A stretch of DNA of 6,044 nt from Phycisphaerae bacterium. GTDB lineage: Bacteria > Planctomycetota > Phycisphaerae > Tepidisphaerales > Tepidisphaeraceae. The notes beneath the pieces were generated by a model. It made no database searches. It was not told where the DNA came from and saw only the letters and a program-made list of their open reading frames with translations. The position numbers were made by a program, and so were the translations under genes. This document shows positions 1 to 4,590 of this stretch, piece by piece; the stretch's first letter is position 1; each line of letters starts with the position of its first letter. Location of the stretch: assembly GCA_014380825.1 (NCBI GenBank), contig JACMJD010000245.1:1-6044 (forward strand), read 5' to 3'.

Positions 1-1
1 G

Positions 2-622
2 GAAGCGCAAGCGAAGATGAACGAAGCCAAGCAGGAAGGTGAGAAGGGCGAGCAGGGTCAACAAGGTCAGCAGGGAAAGCAACCGGGACACGCGCAGAAG
101 GACGCGCAGCAGAAATTGGATCAGGCAGCACAGCAGGCGGCGAAGGCGATGAGTCAGAGCGAGTCGAAATCGGTAGGCGATGCGGTGCAGCAGGCGTTGC
201 CGCAGTTATCGGATGCGGCCGCACAGGCGCAGCAGGGTCAGACGAAGGAGGCTCAGCAAAGCGCCGAGCAGGCGATGCAGGCACTGGCGCAGGCGCAAGC
301 GTCGGCGGAGATGGCGCAGCAGATGGCGAACGGTCAGCAACCGAAGCCCGGCGAGCAACCGGGTCAACAACCCGGGCAGCAGAATCAGCAGGAGCAAGAC
401 AACAAAAACGCCAACGCCGGTGAAGCGCCCGCGCCGGGTGAGCGGCCGGCGGATAAAGATGGTGAGAAAAACAACGTCGCGGGCGTCGGCGGTTATCAGG
501 GCTTGCCGCCGCGCGATCGCGCGGCGTTGCAGCAATCGCAGAAGGACAAGTATCCCGAAGAGTACGGGCCGCTGATCGAACAGTATCTGCGGAGCCTCTC
601 GGAAGAGGGAAAGCCGAAATGA
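2..622 (+). CDS. Gln-rich protein, C-terminal part (5' truncated)
   Basis: The reading frame is open from the left edge, so this is the C-terminal part (206 residues visible) of a larger protein; the ATG at 17 is probably internal. The visible part is low-complexity and hydrophilic. From the ATG at 17, 44 of 201 residues are Gln, with Gln/Ala/Glu/Lys-rich helical or coiled-coil stretches, then a Pro/Gly/Gln linker (roughly residues 105-150 from that ATG). It ends in a more conserved-looking tail, GLPPRDRAAL...KDKYPEEYGPLIEQYLRSL. From memory, this tail (a Pro-Pro-Arg turn followed by a KYPEEY helix) closes large planctomycete membrane proteins encoded beside MoxR, DUF58 and BatA-like genes; those genes would lie upstream and are not visible. 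The stop codon overlaps the next start as ATGA, indicating translational coupling. No catalytic motif is visible and the function is unknown. Confidence 0.8.
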   Translation, partial: EAQAKMNEAKQEGEKGEQGQQGQQGKQPGHAQKDAQQKLDQAAQQAAKAMSQSESKSVGDAVQQALPQLSDAAAQAQQGQTKEAQQSAEQAMQALAQAQASAEMAQQMANGQQPKPGEQPGQQPGQQNQQEQDNKNANAGEAPAPGERPADKDGEKNNVAGVGGYQGLPPRDRAALQQSQKDKYPEEYGPLIEQYLRSLSEEGKPK

Positions 623-1689
623 TTGCCCCTATGATCACTGGGAGAATCACGTCGATCGTCTGCGTCACGCTCGTCATTGCCATGTCGATGGCGACGCCGC
701 GCGTGGTGCGCGCGGAGCTTCCGCCGGCCGCGGACGACGATGTCGTCGTAGACGCCGCCACCGAATCGGTCATCAAAGGCTCGCTGCGATATCTCGCCGC
801 CAAGCAGGCGCCTACGGGATATTGGACAAGTCGCACCAACAATCATCACGCGGCCATCACCGCGTATGTGTTGATGGCGTACATGGCGTGCGGACAACTG
901 CCGAACGAAGGTGAGTTTGCGAAAACCGTACAGAAGGGCACGGATTTTCTGCTCAGTTGCTGCCGGCCTGACGGATACATCGCGCACTCATCCGGCGAGA
1001 GCAACATGTACGGCCACGGCATCGCCACGATCGCGCTGGCGGAGCTGTATGGTCAGACGCGCGATCCGAATATTCGGCCCAAGCTCCAGCGCGCGGTGAC
1101 GCTGATCGTGAATTGCCAGAACGCGGAGGGCGGCTGGCGGTATCAGCCGCGCGTGGCGGATGCGGATGTGTCGGTCACCGTGCTGCAAGTCGTCGCGCTG
1201 CGGGCGGCGAAGAACTGCGGGCTGGATGTGCCGCAGGACACGATAGACCGCGCCGTGAAATACGTGCGATCCTGCTGCGATCGCGAGACCGGCGGGTTCC
1301 GCTACATCCCGCGCGACATGCGCGGCCCGGGTTTCGCGCGCACGGCGGCGGCGATTTATTCGCTCCAAGTCTGCGGGCTTTACGATGATCCGATGGTCAA
1401 GAACGGATCGAAGTTCCTGTTCGATCGTTTCCGCATCCGCGAAAGCGAATGGTTCACCTACGGAAACTTCTACGCCGCCCCTGCCCAATACATGATCGGC
1501 GGCGAGGTGTGGAAGAAGTGGTATGGCCGCGTGAAGCCGACGCTCATTGCGAACGTAAAGCGCAGCGGAGAAATGTACTACTGGCAACCGCTCGATGCCG
1601 ACCGCGGCGTGAACGATATCTTCGCGACGGCGGTTTACACGACGATCCTGGCGATCCCGTATGGGTATCTGCCTTTATATCAAAGATGA
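619..1689 (+). CDS. Secreted prenyltransferase/squalene-oxidase-repeat protein
   Basis: The protein has 356 residues. The start ATG overlaps the preceding stop (ATGA), and a purine-rich GGAAGAGGGA at 601-610 lies 8 bases upstream. Residues 1-32 form a signal peptide: a hydrophobic core near 11-24 and an Ala-x-Ala-like site at VRA before Glu33, so export is expected. The mature part carries degenerate repeats typical of the alpha/alpha-toroid fold shared by terpene cyclases and prenyltransferase beta subunits: GSLRYLAAKQAPTGYW (54-69), GTDFLLSCCRPDGYI (107-121), AVTLIVNCQNAEGGWRY (159-175) and AVKYVRSCCDRETGGFRY (212-229). ADADVSVT (180-187) sits roughly where cyclases carry DxDD, but that acid motif is incomplete. 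The C terminus reads YGYLPLYQR. It is shorter than squalene-hopene cyclase (over 600 residues) and lacks a clear active site, so a binding or scaffold role is as likely as catalysis. Fold: confident. Function: unknown. Confidence 0.88.
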   Translation: MIAPMITGRITSIVCVTLVIAMSMATPRVVRAELPPAADDDVVVDAATESVIKGSLRYLAAKQAPTGYWTSRTNNHHAAITAYVLMAYMACGQLPNEGEFAKTVQKGTDFLLSCCRPDGYIAHSSGESNMYGHGIATIALAELYGQTRDPNIRPKLQRAVTLIVNCQNAEGGWRYQPRVADADVSVTVLQVVALRAAKNCGLDVPQDTIDRAVKYVRSCCDRETGGFRYIPRDMRGPGFARTAAAIYSLQVCGLYDDPMVKNGSKFLFDRFRIRESEWFTYGNFYAAPAQYMIGGEVWKKWYGRVKPTLIANVKRSGEMYYWQPLDADRGVNDIFATAVYTTILAIPYGYLPLYQR

Positions 1690-1694
1690 TTTTT

Positions 1695-1802
1695 AACCGC
1701 AGATGCACGCAGATGAACGCAGATAGAAAGAAGAGATTCGGAATGCTGCGCGCTCCATTTTTGTTCTTCTCAATCTTCGTTTATCTGCGTTCATCTGCGG
1801 TT
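1695..1802. repeat. Palindromic repeat with GCAGATGAAC-type arms
   Basis: The left arm (1695-1724) and right arm (1773-1802) are inverted copies matching at 27 of 30 positions, separated by 48 bases. The left arm contains three tandem 10-base units: CGCAGATGCA, CGCAGATGAA and CGCAGATAGA (1698-1727). The right arm contains two reverse-oriented units. The element fills the gap between two genes of the operon and runs into the 5' end of the downstream coding region. It contains no transposase, and no target-site duplication was recognised. From memory, similar CGCAGATGAACGCAGAT repeats are common in environmental GC-rich genomes; this needs a search. It would fold as a hairpin in RNA or a cruciform in DNA. 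Confidence 0.85.
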
Positions 1803-2918
1803 CCAACCTCTTTCGCCGGATCGATCACCACGCTCGATGGCAAACGGATTGAAGGCGTCGTCGCGATTGATTCGAAGTCTGCGTTGATGGTCACTCCAAA
1901 GACCGGCCCGCCGCAGAAAATTGAGCTGGCGAATCTGCTGCATGCGGAGATGGACACGGCATCGGAAGAAACCGGAATGACGCGTGGCGTCGTGTTGTCG
2001 GATGGCACCGCGCTGGCCGCCGCGACGTTTCGGCGGGCAGACGCGGATTCGGTGAAGCTGATTCCATCGATGCTCAGCGCCGAAGTCAGCATCAAAACCG
2101 TGCGTGTCGCGCGGATCCTGTTCGGCAATTCGCCGCCCGAATTGCTCCAGAGCGTTCCGCGCGGCAGCAATGGCGTGTTGCTGGAGAGCGGGGATTTCGT
2201 CGAAGGCGAATTCGTCGCGCTGGAGAACGGGAAGATCAAGATCAGCTCGGTGCTGTTCGGCATCCAGGGCTTCGACGCCGGACGCCCGGCCAAGGCGGTT
2301 GTGCTTCGCGACACTAGGCCAGCGAGCGGTGCGTTTGTAGTCCGTCTCACGGATGGTTCGTTGCTGCCCGCCAGCGCGATTTCGCTTGATCGCGCTGCCA
2401 CGCAGATTGAGAAGACGCCGTTTGGAACGATTCCCGTCAAGTTCGAGGACATCGCCGAAATCAGCGGCGGCGGTAACCGCATCGTTTCGTTGACCGCGCT
2501 GAAGCCTTCGATTTCCGGCGGCCCTGCTTCGCTGGATGGTCTGGCAAAACAATCGCCGCCGCCCACGCTGGTCGGTTTGAAGAAGTCGCCGGTGAACGTT
2601 GTTCACTTGCCCGCAAATGTTTCGGTGACGTACGAGCTGAACGGAGATTACGTGAGCTTCATCGCGCATGTCGGCGTGCCTGCTCACCTTGTGCCGACGC
2701 AGCGCGTCCAGATCGTCGTGCTGGTTGATGGCCAGGAACGATTTCGCAGCGACGATCGAACCAGCGTGGACGATGCGCTGCCGGTGGCGATCAGCGTTCG
2801 CGGCGCGAAGGGATTGACGCTGCAAATCCATCTGGATGGCAACAAAAGCCCACAATCGAGTTTCGGCGCGTCTGCCATGTGGGTTGATCCGCTGCTAACT
2901 CGTGTTCATGGCGAGTGA
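1743..2918 (+). CDS. Secreted beta-rich protein with C-terminal NPCBM-like domain
   Basis: The protein has 391 residues from the ATG at 1743. This start is preferred because AGAAGAGA-type purines (about 1728-1735) lie at good spacing and residues 1-25 look like a signal peptide: hydrophobic PFLFFSIFVYL, then an Ala-containing SFA before Gly26. In-frame ATGs at 1686 (ATGA overlap with the previous stop) and 1713 are alternatives that add 19 or 10 polar residues. The mature part begins GSITTLDGKRIEG and has several similar small beta units of the 'DG/SG...eG' type near 26-75, 83-128, 145-190 and 200-240, resembling SH3/LSm-like barrels. After a Pro-rich linker (about 258-282), residues 285-388 resemble NPCBM/NEW2: YELNGDYVSFIAHVGVP, IVVLVDGQERFRSD, VRGAKGLTLQIHLDG and a C-terminal WVDPLLTRV. 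NPCBM-type domains are associated with glycan binding. No catalytic residues are evident. It is probably co-transcribed with the upstream toroid gene. Confidence 0.8.
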   Translation: MLRAPFLFFSIFVYLRSSAVPTSFAGSITTLDGKRIEGVVAIDSKSALMVTPKTGPPQKIELANLLHAEMDTASEETGMTRGVVLSDGTALAAATFRRADADSVKLIPSMLSAEVSIKTVRVARILFGNSPPELLQSVPRGSNGVLLESGDFVEGEFVALENGKIKISSVLFGIQGFDAGRPAKAVVLRDTRPASGAFVVRLTDGSLLPASAISLDRAATQIEKTPFGTIPVKFEDIAEISGGGNRIVSLTALKPSISGGPASLDGLAKQSPPPTLVGLKKSPVNVVHLPANVSVTYELNGDYVSFIAHVGVPAHLVPTQRVQIVVLVDGQERFRSDDRTSVDDALPVAISVRGAKGLTLQIHLDGNKSPQSSFGASAMWVDPLLTRVHGE

Positions 2919-2952
2919 CGGAAAATCTTCACGATTCAAATATGGAATGTGG

Positions 2953-2981
2953 TTGATTTCTCTGCGCGCGGTTGGTGTAAT
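2953..2981 (+). promoter_or_regulatory. Predicted sigma70-type promoter of the cold-shock gene
   Basis: TTGATT at 2953-2958 (4/6 to TTGACA) and TGTAAT at 2976-2981 (5/6 to TATAAT) are separated by the ideal 17 bases. Transcription would start near 2988. It is the best promoter-like match in the gap and sits in a locally AT-richer patch. The -10 box lies inside a perfect 13-base palindrome, GTGTAATTTACAC (2975-2987), a possible operator. The match is by eye only. Confidence 0.45.
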
Positions 2982-2987
2982 TTACAC

Positions 2988-3258
2988 ACGCGCACCGCAG
3001 CCACTTCCGCGCCAGGCAAAGTGAATGAAGAGAAAAGAAAGAATGCGGTGGATGCGCGCGATGTAGCGACGCGAAGCAGAAACGCACGTGCGTCTGGAAC
3101 ACATCTTCGAACACCAGACGCGCGCGAGACAAATGAAACGAATGGATGGGGCAGAGAATAGGTTGTTGAGGCGTCACGTCTGAAGCGGCACGAGCCGGCA
3201 TTGGTCCGTGGTGGACAATTCGGCTCAACGCGCAAGGGGTTTTTTTTGGAGGACGGCC
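2988..3258 (+). ncRNA. Structured 5' leader of the cold-shock gene
   Basis: This stretch of about 270 bases has no credible gene but three separate stem-loops. Stem A pairs 2989-2999 with 3044-3058 (7 bp plus 4 bp across a 4-base bulge) and encloses a smaller CACTT/AAGTG stem (3002-3006 with 3019-3023). Stem B pairs 3087-3097 with 3114-3124 (11 bp including one G-T wobble) around a 16-base loop. Stem C is 3192-3226. Long folded leaders are known for E. coli cspA-type mRNAs, where the leader changes shape with temperature. This sequence shows no recognised cold box, so a shared mechanism is only an inference. If the predicted promoter is wrong, the leader would be shorter. Confidence 0.45.
3192..3252 (+). 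promoter_or_regulatory. Stem-loop, T8 tract and strong Shine-Dalgarno before csp
   Basis: GAGCCG (3192-3197) pairs with CGGCTC (3221-3226). ATTG and TCC (3200-3203, 3205-3207) pair with GGA and CAAT (3213-3219), with G3204 bulged and GTGGT as loop. That gives about 13 pairs. Thirteen bases later come GGGG and eight T (3240-3247), then GGAGG (3248-3252) six bases before the ATG. The Shine-Dalgarno is the strongest in the window and fixes the csp start. The T tract is too far from the stem for a standard intrinsic terminator and more likely keeps the ribosome landing area unpaired. GTCC (3204-3207) could alternatively pair with GGAC at 3251-3254, touching the Shine-Dalgarno. Confidence 0.55.
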
Positions 3259-3522
3259 ATGCCTACAGGCACCGTCAAGTGGTTCGATTCGAAAAAGGGT
3301 TTCGGCTTCATCGTCGGACCCGAGGGCAAGGATGTTTTCGTTCACTTCACGCGCATCGAAGGCGACGGATTCCGCTCGCTGCGAGATGGCGAACAAGTGG
3401 AATACGAGCACACGCAAGGCGAGAAAGGATTGCTGGCCACCAGCGTGAAACGACTGGTGATCGCCGGCATCACCGAGGCGCACGCATCGATGGCCGGCAA
3501 CGGCGCGATGCGGGCGTTCTGA
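3259..3522 (+). CDS. Cold-shock domain protein (CspA family)
   Basis: The protein has 87 residues. MPTGTVKWFD is the canonical start of the family, and the start is confirmed by GGAGG six bases upstream. It is an OB-fold nucleic-acid binder with RNP1 KGFGFI (13-18) and RNP2 VFVHF (26-30). Aromatic residues W8, F9, F15, F17, F27, H29 and F30 sit where the family stacks on RNA or ssDNA bases. Members act in the cytoplasm as RNA chaperones that melt mRNA structure. The domain ends near residue 68; the remaining residues (ITEAHASMAGNGAMRAF) form a C-terminal extension, since typical members have 65-70 residues. The gene appears monocistronic, with its own promoter and long leader upstream and a large palindrome 10 bases after its stop. 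Self-regulation through the leader is plausible from family knowledge. Confidence 0.96.
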   Translation: MPTGTVKWFDSKKGFGFIVGPEGKDVFVHFTRIEGDGFRSLRDGEQVEYEHTQGEKGLLATSVKRLVIAGITEAHASMAGNGAMRAF

Positions 3523-3531
3523 ATAGAACGC

Positions 3532-3624
3532 GTGACAAGGTGAGTGGGTGACAAGGTGAAACTACGAGCGCGCGATGCGCGCTTTCGTTCACCTTGTCAC
3601 CCCATCACCTTGTCACCTTGTCAC
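3532..3624. repeat. GTGACAAG-unit palindromic repeat
   Basis: Left arm 3532-3560 and right arm 3588-3616 are inverted 29-base copies differing only at two adjacent positions. The right arm is followed by one further unit, CTTGTCAC (3617-3624). Each arm is built from GTGACAAG/GGTGACAA units. The centre carries its own perfect stem, AGCGCGC-GAT-GCGCGCT (3567-3583), so the whole element can fold into one long hairpin. It lies 10 bases after the csp stop and could end transcription or protect the csp mRNA 3' end, though no T tract follows. It encodes no protein, and no flanking direct repeat was seen. Confidence 0.88.
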
Positions 3625-3646
3625 TGCAATCGTAGCGACCTACAAC
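3618..3646 (+). promoter_or_regulatory. Possible promoter for the two-component operon
   Basis: TTGTCA at 3618-3623 (5/6 to TTGACA) and TACAAC at 3641-3646 (4/6 to TATAAT) have a 17-base spacer, placing the start of transcription near 3653, about 25 bases before the kinase ATG. The -35 box lies in the terminal unit of the GTGACAAG repeat. The -10 is weak and no Shine-Dalgarno is visible upstream of 3678, so the call is tentative. Confidence 0.35.
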
Positions 3647-3677
3647 TCCGACGCCGCTCCCGGTATCCTCCCCCGCC

Positions 3678-4466
3678 ATGGGTTCATTCACGTGGGGCTT
3701 GCTGGTGGGCTGGGGCAGCAGCCTGCTCGTCGCCGCGGGGATGGGCGCGTATTTCTACCGCCGATTCGTGCTGCTGGCGCGCCGCGCGCGCCACGCCGAG
3801 CGCCTCGCTGAATTGGGCACGCTCACCAGCGGGCTGGCGCATGAGATCAAGAATCCGCTCTCGACGGTTCAGCTCAATCTCCAACTGCTCCAGGAAGATC
3901 TCGACCCCAACGAGCCGGAATATCACCGCCTGGTCAATCGCCTGGCCACCGTAAAGAACGAGACGAGCCGGCTTCGCGAGATCCTCGACGACTTCCTGCG
4001 CTACGCCGGCCGAATCGAGCTGGAGCGCAAACCGGTCGAGCTGAACACACTGCTTGAAGAGCTGGTCGACTTCTTCGCCCCGCAGGCTGCCTCGCAGCGC
4101 GTTCAGATTCGCTTCCAGCGCACGGATCAGCCGCTGATCGCGCCGGTCGACGCCAAGCTCATCAAGCAATGCGTGCTGAACCTGATGATCAACGCGGTCC
4201 AGGCCATGGGCGCCGGCGGCGAACTGATCCTGCAACTGAAGTCCGAGCCGCTGTTCGCGGTGATCGACGTAATCGACACGGGCAGCGGCATCCCGCCGGA
4301 AAAGCTGCCGAAGATCTTCGATGCGTACTACACAACGAAGCGCGGCGGCACGGGTTTGGGTTTAGCGATGGCGCGCCGAATCGCGCAAGAACATGGTGGA
4401 GATTTGGCCGTTCAGAGCGAACCGGGGAAGGGATCGGATTTCAAACTGACGTTGCCGCTGAGGTGA
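3678..4466 (+). CDS. Membrane-anchored sensor histidine kinase (NtrB-like core)
   Basis: The protein has 262 residues. One transmembrane helix (about 5-27) is followed by a basic segment (RRF...RRARHAERL), then the dimerisation/phosphoacceptor helix with SGLAHEIKNPL (51-61); His55 is the predicted phosphorylation site. The ATP-binding domain shows the N box (NLMINAVQAM, 168-177), G1 (DTGSGIP, 200-206), F box (FDAYYTTK, 214-221) and G2 (GGTGLGLA, 223-230). All catalytic motifs are intact. There is no PAS, HAMP or periplasmic sensor domain: only about four residues precede the membrane helix, so the signal may be membrane-borne or come from a partner protein. The ATG at 3678 is chosen because the next in-frame ATG (3741) would cut into the membrane helix. 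No clear Shine-Dalgarno is visible. The partner regulator follows after 124 bases, and His55 would pass phosphate to its Asp60. Confidence 0.95.
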   Translation: MGSFTWGLLVGWGSSLLVAAGMGAYFYRRFVLLARRARHAERLAELGTLTSGLAHEIKNPLSTVQLNLQLLQEDLDPNEPEYHRLVNRLATVKNETSRLREILDDFLRYAGRIELERKPVELNTLLEELVDFFAPQAASQRVQIRFQRTDQPLIAPVDAKLIKQCVLNLMINAVQAMGAGGELILQLKSEPLFAVIDVIDTGSGIPPEKLPKIFDAYYTTKRGGTGLGLAMARRIAQEHGGDLAVQSEPGKGSDFKLTLPLR

Positions 4467-4469
4467 GCA

Positions 4470-4531
4470 GCCGCTTGCGGCGTCGCAGATCGAGAGACTC
4501 ACACTTCCTGATCTGCGACGCCGCAAGCGGC
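4470..4531. repeat. Perfect 22-bp inverted repeat between kinase and regulator
   Basis: 4470-4491 and 4510-4531 are exact inverted copies around an 18-base loop. The end of each arm is itself a small palindrome: GCCGCTTGCGGC in the left arm, GCCGCAAGCGGC in the right. It starts 3 bases after the kinase stop and ends 59 bases before the regulator ATG. No T tract follows, so it is not a standard intrinsic terminator. As RNA it is a very stable hairpin that could protect the kinase mRNA 3' end, be cut by a double-strand RNase, or lower read-through to the regulator. It resembles REP/MITE-like intergenic repeats. Confidence 0.9.
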
Positions 4532-4590
4532 GGGTTGCAGGATCGCTCTTGTCATAGACAATCTCCGCGACGATCTCCATAGAATGCCGC

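Noticed and set aside
697..715. Perfect 7-bp GC stem with 5-base loop in the toroid gene's signal-peptide region
   Set aside because: Short alternating GC stems are frequent at this base composition, and this one is explained by codons near the cleavage site.
988..1587. Antisense open frame (199 residues) opposite the toroid gene
   Set aside because: Composition is Arg/Ala/His-rich with no motifs, and the plus strand is clearly coding.
1449..1742. Upstream extension of the NPCBM-like gene, open back to an ATG at 1449
   Set aside because: It overlaps the toroid gene in another frame, reads as Arg-rich nonsense, and would bury the signal peptide. The ATG at 1743 has the better ribosome site.
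2003..2018. Sigma54-like promoter (TGGCAC-N5-TGGC with GG-N10-GC spacing)
   Set aside because: It lies inside coding sequence, the -12 part is poor, and no suitably placed gene start follows. Expected by chance in GC-rich DNA.
1791..2855. Long antisense open frame (354 residues) opposite the NPCBM-like gene
   Set aside because: It is Arg/His-rich with no recognisable domain, a normal by-product of GC-rich coding DNA. The plus-strand product has a signal peptide and a domain match.
3192..3247. Intrinsic terminator before csp
   Set aside because: The T run begins 13 bases after the stem instead of directly after it, and the stem contains an internal loop and a bulge. A leader structure fits better, though attenuation is not excluded.
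3208..3258. N-terminal extension of the cold-shock gene from a GTG at 3208
   Set aside because: The family begins MxxGTVKWF, and GGAGG is correctly spaced for the ATG at 3259. The extension would be encoded by the leader hairpin and T tract.
4535..4585. Promoter-like hexamers before the regulator (TTGCAG, TTGTCA, GACAAT, TAGAAT)
   Set aside because: The combinations have weak matches or wrong spacing (25 bases between the two best boxes), and TAGAAT overlaps the start region.
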